50,727 bases of DNA from CAZPUS01 sp964589825 (lineage in GTDB: Bacteria > Fibrobacterota > Chitinivibrionia > Chitinivibrionales > WJKA01): assembly GCA_964589825.1 (NCBI GenBank), contig CAZPUS010000022.1, positions 1-50,727 of the forward strand, given 5' to 3'. Of this stretch, positions 17,831 through 25,932 are shown one piece after another. Each line of letters starts with the position of its first letter. Within the stretch, counting starts at the first letter, position 1. Position numbers and translations under genes: made by a program. Below the pieces are notes generated by a model. The model made no database searches. It was not told where the DNA came from and saw only the letters and a program-made list of their open reading frames with translations.

Positions 17831-17899
17831 GGGCAGACCATCTCTATTGTTTCACCGCAGTCACGTGATCTGTGTGGTAGAAGATAGTATACGTTCCAC

Positions 17900-18016
17900 T
17901 ATTGGAAAATGTTGTAACACTAAGGTTATACCAGAAAACTCGCCCCATGGTATTTTGGAACATAATACGTAAAATGGGTTACAGCAAATTTCGCGAACAC
18001 AATCGCTCTATCCAGG
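17900..18016. mobile_element. Decayed MITE-like element, copy F (right part)
   Basis: The right half resembles copy B: CATGGTATTTTGGAACAT, then CAAATTTCGCGAACACAATC and a final CGCTCTATCCAGG. The left end cannot be placed and probably merges with the start region of the DUF512 gene. No flanking duplication is seen. Confidence 0.5.
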
Positions 18017-18030
18017 TGATAATTTGCTGG

Positions 18031-18282
18031 TTATTCGAACATATACTTGATTTTTCTTAAGACAGATGCTCGTTGAGAAGCGACTCCAGGTTCGGAAAAA
18101 GAATCCTGCGCAGAAACGGAATGGCTGATTTCGGATGAATGCGTCCTGCTCGAGCGCGACCCGTGTTGCAGAGGATATTTTTCGGCTGAATCGGAACTTT
18201 TTTTCTGCATCGAAGCAGTGTGCAGCGCTATAACGAAGATAAGTACTATACTACCTGCAGCCATTATATTCTTCATACTCAC
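18031..18282 (-). CDS. Small single-span membrane or exported protein
   Basis: A possible 83-residue protein with a GTG start at 18282 (or 81 residues from the ATG at 18276). A hydrophobic stretch near residues 6-24 is followed by a Ser- and His-rich, hydrophilic tail. No ribosome site or recognised family supports it. It lies between the DUF512 gene and frr on the same strand. It may be real because the long frame combines a membrane segment with a polar tail, but it could be chance. Confidence 0.4.
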   Translation of the reverse strand: MSMKNIMAAGSIVLIFVIALHTASMQKKSSDSAEKYPLQHGSRSSRTHSSEISHSVSAQDSFSEPGVASQRASVLRKIKYMFE

Positions 18283-18396
18283 ATACCGTTTTTATAGGTG
18301 ACACATACACTTTCCCCACTCCCTATCTCCTTTCATTTGAAATTACGGATAGTGTGAGGCGATATTGTCACTGAACCGAACGGAAAAAACGTTGAG

Positions 18397-18963
18397 TTAT
18401 ACCTGCATTATTTCATTCTCTTTATGTTCGATCTGCGTGTCGACCTCTTTGATAAAACTGTCGGTGATTTCCTGAATTTTATCGTAGGCGCGTTTTTCAT
18501 CGTCTTCGGTTATTGTTTTATCGTTTTTGGCGTTTTTAATCTTGTCGTTGATCTGGCGTCTGATATTGCGAATAGCGATTTTATTCTCTTCGCTCATTTT
18601 TTTGCACGTTTTCGCGAGCTCTTTTCGTCGTTGTTCGGAGAGCGCGGGAATCGGAACCCGTATGATCGTGCCGTCGTTCTGAGGGTTAAGGCCAAGATTG
18701 GATGCACCGATCGCTTTTTCGATTTTGGAAATCATTGTCTTGTCCCATGGCTGAATGATAACCAGCCGTGCTTCCGGGAATGAAAGCGTCGCTACCTGAT
18801 TGATCGGGAGTGTGGAGCCATAGTAGTCGACAGTAATATTTTCGAACAGTGCCGCCGAAGCTTTCCCGGTGCGTATGTGGGAAAGTTCTTTTTTCAGGTT
18901 GTCGATCGATTTATTCATTTTCTCTTTTGCTTCTTTGTAAAATGAACCGAGTGCGTCGTCCAT
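18397..18963 (-). CDS. frr: Ribosome recycling factor
   Basis: 188 residues. Splits post-termination ribosomes together with EF-G. The typical opening (DNLKKELSHIRTGKASAALFE) and C-terminal helix are present, and the length is normal. The ATG at 18963 follows an AAGGAGG site closely, so the longer frame to 18993 is not used. The gene order rpsB-tsf-pyrH-frr is the usual bacterial one. A decayed MITE copy sits between pyrH and frr. Confidence 0.97.
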   Translation of the reverse strand: MDDALGSFYKEAKEKMNKSIDNLKKELSHIRTGKASAALFENITVDYYGSTLPINQVATLSFPEARLVIIQPWDKTMISKIEKAIGASNLGLNPQNDGTIIRVPIPALSEQRRKELAKTCKKMSEENKIAIRNIRRQINDKIKNAKNDKTITEDDEKRAYDKIQEITDSFIKEVDTQIEHKENEIMQV

Positions 18964-19007
18964 TATTACCTCCTTGAGAAATGTGTGCAACACAAAAAAA
19001 ACTTTGA

Positions 19008-19156
19008 GCTAAACGGTACGATTTATTTCATGAAAGCCGATGCCATCCCCCCGTTTTTACAAAACAGTAAATAAGCAGTCACGTCATATCGTTTTCGATA
19101 GGGCTATGACTATGCGGTTCAACACGGCTTTCATCAAGACAATCGCTCAGTTCAGG
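19008..19156. mobile_element. Decayed MITE-like element, copy E
   Basis: The right end reads CACGGCTTTCATCAAGACAA, then TCGCTCAGTTCAGG, closely matching the ends of copies A and D. The left end (CTAAACGG, then TTATTTCATGAAAGCC) matches more loosely. The length is ~149 bp. Its right end overlaps the last codons and stop of pyrH. No flanking duplication is seen. Confidence 0.6.
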
Positions 19157-19878
19157 GGTGTATCGGAATTAGTTATGAGCGAGCCTACCTGTTCTCCCCG
19201 AATGCACTTTTCAAGACTTCCATGGCGGTCCCATTTAAATACAATGATAGGGATGTCATTGTCCATGCAGAGTGAAAATGCGGATGCATCCATTACACGA
19301 AGATTTTTACTGATCGCATCCTGGTAAGTGAGCTTCGGCAATCTGGTTGCGTCGGGATTGGTGCGGGGATCAGAGTCGTACACTCCGTCTACCTGGGTTG
19401 CCTTGAGAAGTACATCGGCATCGAGTTCGGATGCACGCAGCGCAGCAGCGCTGTCAGTAGTGAAAAAGGGATTGCCGGTGCCTGCAGCACAGATGATCAA
19501 TTCGTTGTTTTCGAGGGCGGCAAGCGCGTTATCACGAATAAAATAGTCGGCACACTTATCGATGTGAATTGCCGAGAAAACACGACATCGGACGCCCTGA
19601 CCGATAAATCCTGCCCGCAGACTAAGCGCATTTATCATTGTGGCCATCATGCCGATATTATCGCCGTCCGCTTTTGGGACTCCTTTTGTTACCCCTTCGG
19701 CCCCTCGAAAAATATTCCCTCCGCCAATCACGAGGCATATCTGTACCCCTGCATCGTGCAGCGTTTTGATCTGGGTGACACATGATAGTAGTGACTCTTG
19801 GCAGATGCCGTATCCCTGTGTACCGGCAAGAGCCTCACCGCTGAATTTGAGTACGATTCTGGAATATGCGGTTTGCAC
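19147..19878 (-). CDS. pyrH: UMP kinase
   Basis: 243 residues from the GTG at 19878. Phosphorylates UMP to UDP with ATP. It shows the amino-acid-kinase-fold motifs RIVLKFSGEAL near the start, IGGGNIFRGA (51-60) and TGNPFFTTDSAAALRA. The start is uncertain: no ribosome site was found. The GTG is chosen because it gives the usual family length and lies 7 bases after the tsf stop; a TTG at 19902 is the main alternative. The stop codon and last residues come from MITE-like copy E. Confidence 0.93.
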   Translation of the reverse strand: MQTAYSRIVLKFSGEALAGTQGYGICQESLLSCVTQIKTLHDAGVQICLVIGGGNIFRGAEGVTKGVPKADGDNIGMMATMINALSLRAGFIGQGVRCRVFSAIHIDKCADYFIRDNALAALENNELIICAAGTGNPFFTTDSAAALRASELDADVLLKATQVDGVYDSDPRTNPDATRLPKLTYQDAISKNLRVMDASAFSLCMDNDIPIIVFKWDRHGSLEKCIRGEQVGSLITNSDTPLN

Positions 19879-19885
19879 GGTATAC

Positions 19886-20767
19886 TTATTCGTTGTAGCC
19901 AATTTCGAAACGATCGAACCAGGCGATGGAAATATCCACACCAGTCGCTTTCTTTACTTCGTCAATACGCTGTGTGACGCTAATGTCCGGGTTCTTGATA
20001 AATTCCTGTTCAAGAAGAACGATCTGCGAATAAAACTTGTTCATCTTGCCGTCGATAATTTTATCCCATATCTTTTCCGGTTTGCCCGATTCTTTTATCT
20101 GGGCAAGATAGATTTCCCGTTCTTTGTTGCTGATGTCTTCAGGTACGCCCTCACGATTCACGGAAACCGGACGAGCCGCAGCGATCTGCATTGCGATGTC
20201 CTTACCCAGTTGGGCGAATTCATCAGTGTTACGTGCGGATTCGTCTTCACAGATGAGAGAAAGAAGTACACCTATATTTCCTTTACCATGAATGTATGAA
20301 AACGGTTTTTCCTTTTCGGGTTGAATCCGGTGTATATTAAAAAGAGTGAAATCGATTTTTTCACCGATTTTTCCGATCAGTTCCTTCATGCGTTCCTCAA
20401 CGCTCTTGCCGCCGAACGCATCACTTGTCAATGTTTTTGCTGCATCGACATCTGCAGGTTTGTTTGCAAGGAGCACATCACCAAGTGCATTCACAAAATT
20501 CTGGAAGTCCTCATTCCGGGCTACAAAATCGGTTTCGCAATTTACTTCGTAAATCACTACGGTATCGGTTCCGGTTTTTACCGAAATTTTACCCTGATTC
20601 ACTTCCTTATTCTGGCGTTTTGCCGCGGTCGCCTCGCCTTTTTTTCGCAGATATTCGAATGCCTGATTCATATCGCCCCCTGTCTCCTCGAGTGCTTTTT
20701 TGCATACCATCATACCAAGACCCGTTTTGTCGCGTAGTTCTTTTACAGAAGCGGCGGATATTGCCAT
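19886..20767 (-). CDS. tsf: Elongation factor Ts
   Basis: 293 residues. Nucleotide exchange factor for EF-Tu. The UBA-like N-terminus contains VKELRDKTGLGMM and KKALEETGGDM. The EF-Tu contact region NCETDFVARN follows. The ATG at 20767 has AAGGAG upstream. Its upstream neighbour rpsB is cut by the N gap 21 bases from the start codon, so the true spacer is unknown. Confidence 0.97.
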   Translation of the reverse strand: MAISAASVKELRDKTGLGMMVCKKALEETGGDMNQAFEYLRKKGEATAAKRQNKEVNQGKISVKTGTDTVVIYEVNCETDFVARNEDFQNFVNALGDVLLANKPADVDAAKTLTSDAFGGKSVEERMKELIGKIGEKIDFTLFNIHRIQPEKEKPFSYIHGKGNIGVLLSLICEDESARNTDEFAQLGKDIAMQIAAARPVSVNREGVPEDISNKEREIYLAQIKESGKPEKIWDKIIDGKMNKFYSQIVLLEQEFIKNPDISVTQRIDEVKKATGVDISIAWFDRFEIGYNE

Positions 20768-20788
20768 TATAATACTCCTTGCTGAGTC

Positions 20789-20888
20789 NNNNNNNNNNNN
20801 NNNNNNNNNNNNNNNNNNNNNNNNNNNNNNNNNNNNNNNNNNNNNNNNNNNNNNNNNNNNNNNNNNNNNNNNNNNNNNNNNNNNNNNN
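20789..20888. other. Assembly gap (100 N)
   Basis: Exactly 100 N, the conventional filler for a scaffold gap of unknown size. It removes the 3' end of rpsB and the rpsB-tsf spacer. Proteins read across it are artefacts. Confidence 0.98.
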
Positions 20889-21557
20889 TTCGAGGATAGT
20901 ATCGACAATAGTGTGAAGCAGGGTGCTTACCGATTTATACCCGTCATCATTGGCAGGTATGGGGTAATCGATTTTGCCCGGATTGGTATTGGTGTCAACG
21001 ATTGCACCGATCGGAATGTTGAGTTTGTTCCCTTCGGCCACCGCAATGTGTTCGTTTACGATATCGACCACAAATAAAAGAGAAGGAGCCGATTTCAGAT
21101 GCCGGATACCGGTAAGTATCGTCTTGAGCTTGTTTTTCTTTCGGGAGAGCGAAAGCGCTTCTTTCTTGGGAAGCATCTCGAACGTACCGTCTTCTTCCAT
21201 ACGTTCTATATCTTCGAGTTTTTTAATGCTGTGCTTTACCGTATTGAAATTCGTCAGCATCCCGCCGAGCCAGCGTTCGCATACATAGGGCATCCCGCAA
21301 CGATCCGCTTCTTCTCTGATGGAATCCTTAATCTGTTTTTTGGTGCCCACGAAGAGAATCGTACCGCCGGCCGCCACCGTCTCTTTAACCTTTTTAAGAT
21401 AAATGTTGAGGTTGGTCAGCGTTTTGTTCAGGTCGATAATGTGAACCCCTTTACGTGTGCAGAGCACGTAATTTTTCATTGCAGGGTTCCACCGGCTTTT
21501 CTGATGGCCGAAATGACAGCCGTTTTCCAACAGGTCTTTGAGTGTTAAGGTACTCAT
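20889..21557 (-). CDS. rpsB: 30S ribosomal protein S2 (3' end lost in the gap)
   Basis: The first 223 residues of S2 are present. They contain LLENGCHFGHQKSRWNPAM, the loop ERWLGGMLTNFNTV and IGAIVDTNTNPGKIDYPIP. The family is usually 230-270 residues, so only the C-terminal end is missing. The ATG at 21557 is preceded by AAGGAG. The gene sits in the expected rpsB-tsf order. Confidence 0.95.
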
Positions 21558-21660
21558 GGTGTACTCCTTAGTACAAAAGGGTTAATCCGCCATCCCTCTC
21601 CCGGCAAACACCTAATTCCCTGATAAACAGGAAACACCCCGGCATTCGCTCAAGGGATGT
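21558..21660 (-). promoter_or_regulatory. Possible structured leader of rpsB
   Basis: Upstream of rpsB a small hairpin (arms 21616-21622 and 21628-21633, one bulge) is flanked by direct copies of AAACACC (21606-21612 and 21632-21638). CCGGC sits at both edges (21601-21605 and 21639-21643). S2 leaders are autoregulatory in some bacteria; that this one is too is only a guess. Confidence 0.25.
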
Positions 21661-21732
21661 GTGGGATAAAGGTATAGATACAACGATAAACATATATGAA
21701 TACGGCCGGTACGGCCACATCGCTTTGCAGCT

Positions 21733-22122
21733 TTACCGTTTGGAAAACTGCGGACTGCGTCTCGCACCGTGTTTTCCGTATTTTTTCCGTTCCACTTTTC
21801 TCGAATCGACGGTAAGCAGTTCCTGTTTGCGCAATGTCCGGTGAAAATCGTCCGAGATTTTGGAAAGCGCACGGGCAATGCCGAGTCGTACTGCTGACGA
21901 CTGACCTTTCAGACCACCACCTTTCACGTTTACCTTTACATCATATTGTTCACTTGCATCGACCGCGCTCAACGGCATCTCGAGCATTTTAATGAGTGCG
22001 ATACTTTTCAGGTAATCGCGTGCCGAGGCCCCATTGATCGTACGGGCGCCTTTGCCCGGTGTAAGGGTCACGCGGGCTATCGCGTTTTTTCTTCTTCCCG
22101 TGGCTGAATAACTGTTTTCCAC
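21733..22122 (-). CDS. rpsI: 30S ribosomal protein S9
   Basis: 129 residues, with the N-terminal ATGRRKNAIARV motif, GGGLKGQSSAVRLGIARAL in the middle and the basic C-terminus KKYGKHGARRSPQFSKR, whose last Arg contacts P-site tRNA. The GTG start at 22122 is supported by AAGGAG 8 bases upstream; the longer frame to 22152 has no such site. It follows rplM in the usual L13-S9 operon. Confidence 0.97.
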   Translation of the reverse strand: MENSYSATGRRKNAIARVTLTPGKGARTINGASARDYLKSIALIKMLEMPLSAVDASEQYDVKVNVKGGGLKGQSSAVRLGIARALSKISDDFHRTLRKQELLTVDSRKVERKKYGKHGARRSPQFSKR

Positions 22123-22164
22123 GTGCTTAACTCCTTGTGTGAAATAGCACAACCTTGTGTAGCA

Positions 22165-22593
22165 TTAGACATTATATGTTTTTGGATTCTGCGCTGCATG
22201 CGGATGTGTCTCTCCGGAATAGACATGCAGTTTTTTTCGTATCGAACGTCCCAGTTTGTTTTTCGGGATCATACCTCTGACCGCATTTTCGATAACACGC
22301 GTCGAATCATTTTCCATCTGTTCTCTGAAACTGCGGTTTTTTACGCCGCCGACATACCGGGAATGAGAGAAATAAGACTTCTGCATACTTTTTTTCCCGC
22401 TCAGTCTAATTTTATCGGCATTGATGATAATGACATTGTCGCCATGGTCCTGATGAGGCGAATAGTGCGGTTTGTTTTTGCCGATGAGCAGATGCGCGGC
22501 AGTACTTGCAAGCCGTCCGAGTATTTTATCGGATGCATCGATCACAAACCATTCACGTGTTTCCGGTTTTACCGGGGTTATTGGGGTTTTCAC
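22165..22593 (-). CDS. rplM: 50S ribosomal protein L13
   Basis: 142 residues. The sequence contains WFVIDASDKILGRLAST near the start, the GDNVIIINADKIRLSGKK region and VRGMIPKNKLGR, all typical of L13. The GTG start at 22593 has GAGGAG 8 bases upstream. The next gene, rpsI, begins 42 bases downstream. It is the first gene of the minus-strand translation block. Confidence 0.97.
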   Translation of the reverse strand: MKTPITPVKPETREWFVIDASDKILGRLASTAAHLLIGKNKPHYSPHQDHGDNVIIINADKIRLSGKKSMQKSYFSHSRYVGGVKNRSFREQMENDSTRVIENAVRGMIPKNKLGRSIRKKLHVYSGETHPHAAQNPKTYNV

Positions 22594-23184
22594 GACGTGT
22601 ACTCCTCTGAAATAAATTCTGCTGTGAAAAACGATAAATCCAGTATAGCGCTATATAATAAACAAACGACACTACTATCTGCAGGAAAATGAATTTCGTA
22701 AAAATAACATACGCACATCGAATAATTCAACGGTATGAACCAGGTGGTTATTTTTTTGCAGATATCGGGAAGGGGCCATGCAGGTGGTTTCGGTCGTATT
22801 CGAACCATGATACTGGAAAAAAGCCGGTATATAACTATAGCGGCGGTCGGTTTTTCGCATGAAAAAGCGGATGAGCCTGAATTATTTTAGCCCTGTTTAC
22901 ACAATATCGTTTGATTCATTGCGCCGCCTCGACCCACTCGACTCATTTGCGATGCTGCGGTTGCTATATGCAATGTGCATGTTTTGTCCTGAAACCGAGC
23001 GGTATTGATGGAGAAAAGTGCTGCTCATCCGTACTGCGTTTGCGCAAATAACGAAACAGCAGACAGGGGTGACGCAGCATTTGCGCGGACGCAATAACAG
23101 AAAAGACTACCGCCGCGTTTATTGCAACAAACGCACTGTTCAGCGCAGCATATTTTTTTGTACTATAGAACACAGGGAGTATGC
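22594..23184. other. Non-coding divergent spacer between rplM and gpgS
   Basis: About 590 bases that must hold the divergent promoters. I found no consensus promoter pair. A motif at 22876-22892 (CCTGAATTATTTTAGCC) recurs almost exactly at 36152-36170. Short open frames here (for example 22859-23008 on the plus strand) lack ribosome sites and family signals. Confidence 0.4.
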
Positions 23185-24165
23185 ATGGAGAGTTCCATCT
23201 TTCATTATAATGATTTTTCAGCACTCGAGCAGCTTACCCGGGAGAAGGGTAGGCACAGGCAGCGTGTAAGCTGTATAATTCCCACGCTTAACGAGGCCAA
23301 AACCCTGGCGCCGACCCTGCGCATCGTTCAAAACGAACTTATGCAGACACACGGTCTGGTGGACGAGCTCGTGGTAATGGACGGAGGATCGAAGGACGAT
23401 ACCCGTGCGATAGCCCGTGATGAAGGTGCACAGGTCTATTGTGTGCCGCAGGATTTTGCGGACGAAAAACTGCCCAAAGGCAAAGGGGTCGCATTATGGA
23501 AAGGGATCGAATGCACTACCGGGGACTGTATCGTGTGTATAGATGCGGATATCTCCAATATTCATGCTGGTTTTGTGTACGGCATTGTCGGGCCATTGCT
23601 CATGCGTGAAGATATCGATTTTGTTAAGGCGTTTTACCGCAGGCCTCTGCAAATGGGAGCGACCAGAAGCGAATACGGCGGTGGCAGGGTTACCGAGATA
23701 CTCGTTCGACCTTTTTTCTCCGCTTTTTATCCTGAGGCGTCTCATTTTCTGCAGCCGTTGTCGGGGGAATATGCCTTTCGCAGGGAGCTTATTGAATCGA
23801 TTCCGTTTGCCAGCGGCTATGGAGTCGAGACGCTGATGCTTCTGAGCATTCTCGATCGTGTTGGCCTTTCCCGCTGCGCACAGGTCAATCTCGAGGTGCG
23901 GCATCATCGCAACCGCACGACACAAGAGCTGGGACGTATGTCATTCGGGATAATGGGGGTGCTTTTTGACTACATGGAAAAAAAGGGGATCGTGGCGCTA
24001 AAAGATACAAGAGGCGATATAATGCATTCTCTTGGAGAAAATGATACAATAATTACACAGACGATAAATGATACTATTCTGCCACCGCTTTGCGAATATG
24101 CGCAAGGGCGGCAGCGCAGTTCCCGCATGAAAGGAGAGGCAAATGATGGGGATGCCGGTAAGTGA
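23185..24165 (+). CDS. gpgS: Glucosyl-3-phosphoglycerate synthase-like glycosyltransferase (GT81)
   Basis: 326 residues. Transfers glucose from a nucleotide sugar to 3-phosphoglycerate, the first step to glucosylglycerate, a compatible solute. GT-A motifs are PTLNEA (33-38), the metal-binding DAD (120-122), and the family-specific GKG (99-101), GGGRVTEILVRP (165-176) and LQPLSGEYAFRRE. These extend well beyond a generic family 2 fold. AGGGAG lies 5 bases before the ATG at 23185. The phosphatase partner (GpgP) is not seen nearby. A mannosyl relative with similar motifs cannot be fully excluded. Confidence 0.85.
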   Translation: MESSIFHYNDFSALEQLTREKGRHRQRVSCIIPTLNEAKTLAPTLRIVQNELMQTHGLVDELVVMDGGSKDDTRAIARDEGAQVYCVPQDFADEKLPKGKGVALWKGIECTTGDCIVCIDADISNIHAGFVYGIVGPLLMREDIDFVKAFYRRPLQMGATRSEYGGGRVTEILVRPFFSAFYPEASHFLQPLSGEYAFRRELIESIPFASGYGVETLMLLSILDRVGLSRCAQVNLEVRHHRNRTTQELGRMSFGIMGVLFDYMEKKGIVALKDTRGDIMHSLGENDTIITQTINDTILPPLCEYAQGRQRSSRMKGEANDGDAGK

Positions 24166-24409
24166 AATGACTGCGGTGGTAGGTCTGGGATCCGCTCTGC
24201 TGGCCGTCATTTTTGTAATGCTGCTTCTTCGCAGTTTCAAGATGCCGCAGCATTACTATTCAAACCAGCAGCAGTGGGAAAAGTTGCGCAAAAAAGCGTT
24301 GGTGAGACAACAGTGGCTTAAGGAGCAGCAAAAACAGGAGGTCGCGAAATCAGAGAATGCGGAATCAGAGAATGTCGAAGCGGAAGAAACGTCACAGGAG
24401 GCAGGGTAG
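24143..24409 (+). CDS. Small single-span membrane protein
   Basis: 88 residues. A hydrophobic segment at ~10-30 is followed by a Gln/Glu/Lys-rich cytoplasmic tail with coiled-coil character and a tandem EN[AV]E-type repeat. The start overlaps the end of gpgS by 23 bases and has GGAGAGG just upstream, so it is probably coupled. No family is recognised. A terminator overlaps its stop codon. Confidence 0.65.
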   Translation: MMGMPVSEMTAVVGLGSALLAVIFVMLLLRSFKMPQHYYSNQQQWEKLRKKALVRQQWLKEQQKQEVAKSENAESENVEAEETSQEAG

Positions 24410-24421
24410 CCCTGTTTTTTT
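24402..24421 (+). terminator. Intrinsic terminator containing the stop codon
   Basis: CAGGG/CCCTG stem with the TAG stop codon as its 3-base loop, followed by a run of T. It closes the gpgS transcript. Confidence 0.65.
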
Positions 24422-24467
24422 ATCTCTGCTCAGGAGTAGCCATACGCCTAAAGCCCTATTCGAACTC

Positions 24468-25328
24468 CTATACCAGATCCATAATATCCTTTGATTTGTC
24501 GACTTCTTCGTCGATGTCCTTGAGTATTTGTTCCAGAGACTGAAGCTTGAGCCCGAGCATATCCCAGGATTTTTCTTCCACAACGGGAATTTTACCATCT
24601 CCGCCCGATCCGTAAGCGAGTGCACGGATAAGTATGTCTGCGCAGTGTACAATTGCGCATGTGGCTTGGTTCTCTGCGGAATTTGACGGAGCATGATGGT
24701 ACCGGATAACCCGTTGAAGCGACCCCGGAAGGTTCCAGTGACGTGCGACGTGTGCCCCGATATCCTGATGGGTTTGGCCGAGGATCTCTCGCTCGCTGTC
24801 AAAAATAAGAATATCCTTCTTCTTTACATTAGCGAGTACGGCAATAAATTCTTCGGGGAAATAGTGATAAAGAATGATTTTGCCGATGTCATGCAGCAGT
24901 CCCCCCATAAAGCACTGATCCGGATCGACGCTCCCCGTGTATTTTGCCAGCGTTTTTGACGCAGCCCCGCAGGAGAGGGAATGCACCCAGAATGCATTGG
25001 TGTCGAATTGTGAGCCCTGGTCCCCTTTACTTTTAAAATAGTTGAGCACCGAGGCGGTGATAACGATATTTTTTACGGTAGAAAATCCGAGTATTACCAC
25101 TGCATGGGTAACCGTACTTATTCGTCCGGGAAACCCGTAAAATGCGGAGTTGACCAGTTTGAGCACGTTCGATGCAAGTGACTGGTCGGTCTGTATGACA
25201 TGGCCGATCTCTTCTGCGGTGGTACGCGGATTTGAGAGCAGTCGCGTCATACGTTCCACCACACTCGGAAGTGTGGGGAGATTTGAAATGCGCTCGAGTT
25301 TTTTCTGGAATTCCGCTTGATTTATCAT
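24468..25328 (-). CDS. HDOD domain protein
   Basis: A 286-residue HDOD protein, a helical HD-related domain usually lacking a full catalytic site and found in bacterial signalling. It opens with the typical ISNLPTLPSVVERM and has SLASNVLKLVNSAFYG and the GLLHDIGKIILYHYFP stretch, so here an HD pair is kept. The gene follows the 105-residue module protein by 8 bases on the same strand, forming a two-gene operon. The C-terminal end, about 40 residues, is acidic. Confidence 0.88.
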   Translation of the reverse strand: MINQAEFQKKLERISNLPTLPSVVERMTRLLSNPRTTAEEIGHVIQTDQSLASNVLKLVNSAFYGFPGRISTVTHAVVILGFSTVKNIVITASVLNYFKSKGDQGSQFDTNAFWVHSLSCGAASKTLAKYTGSVDPDQCFMGGLLHDIGKIILYHYFPEEFIAVLANVKKKDILIFDSEREILGQTHQDIGAHVARHWNLPGSLQRVIRYHHAPSNSAENQATCAIVHCADILIRALAYGSGGDGKIPVVEEKSWDMLGLKLQSLEQILKDIDEEVDKSKDIMDLV

Positions 25329-25336
25329 TGTATATC

Positions 25337-25654
25337 TTACCCGATTTTTTGTGTTCTGTGGCGGTACACGGTTGCCAGTATGTGTTTCATAATCGGATTA
25401 TGAAGTGTGCCCGCGAATTTTGCGTCGAGTTCTTTCTGGATGGTTTTGGCATCCGGTTTTGAACTGTCGCTCGATTTCCCTTCTTCAGCGTCACCTTCGA
25501 TGCAGATACTCATCACCCCCCAGTTCTTAAGGCGTTTGGCGAGTGCGGGACTTACGGTAGTTCCTTTTTTGAGCAGCACATTACCCGAATTATCGAGAAC
25601 GTTTTTGGCAAGTGTCGCTTCCTGCTCGATATTGTTGATACGTATTTTTTTCAT
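25337..25654 (-). CDS. Small protein consisting mainly of the PGM-type module
   Basis: 105 residues. Residues 1-52 match the N-terminal module of the FapA-like and HD-GYP proteins of this window: LAKNVLDNSGNVLLKKGTTVS, then a KRLKNWGV segment. A Ser/Asp/Lys linker and a short helical end follow. It is the leading gene of a pair with the HDOD protein. A free-standing module suggests a shared interaction role; the function is unknown. Confidence 0.7.
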   Translation of the reverse strand: MKKIRINNIEQEATLAKNVLDNSGNVLLKKGTTVSPALAKRLKNWGVMSICIEGDAEEGKSSDSSKPDAKTIQKELDAKFAGTLHNPIMKHILATVYRHRTQKIG

Positions 25655-25756
25655 AGGCGTGTAGCGCTCTTTTTTTATAATGGCATTAACTATATGGTAT
25701 CACATTGTTTTATATTTAGAACTATAGAGTAGAAAATAATTAATAATAATACGCGG

Positions 25757-25833
25757 AATGTACCATTTTATAAATCAACCATACCGCAGTGGTACATTAA
25801 AACAGTCCAATAATCGATGGAGTACGTACCATT
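25757..25833. promoter_or_regulatory. Operator-like repeats in a divergent promoter region
   Basis: In the AT-rich spacer between the divergent HDOD and PilZ operons there is a perfect inverted pair AATGTACCA (25757-25765) and TGGTACATT (25790-25798). A third copy, GTACCATT, lies at 25826-25833. Three GTACCATT-type half sites in ~75 bases are more than expected by chance and suggest a shared regulator site. Confidence 0.45.
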
Positions 25834-25932
25834 AAAGCGAGCCGATAGTACAGTCAGTTTCGTATCACACTGCAAAAAAAGACCATTATTGCGAGTACAA
25901 TGGAAATAAAAATGCGTTATGGAGGAGGGCGT

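Noticed and set aside
20607..21557. Proteins reading through the N run
   Set aside because: The N run breaks the sequence; rpsB and tsf are separate genes in different frames.
22859..23008. 49-codon plus-strand frame in the rplM-gpgS spacer
   Set aside because: No ribosome site and no recognisable protein features.
22964..23224. 86-codon minus-strand frame with a hydrophobic stretch
   Set aside because: Its start lies inside gpgS and it has no ribosome site or family signal.
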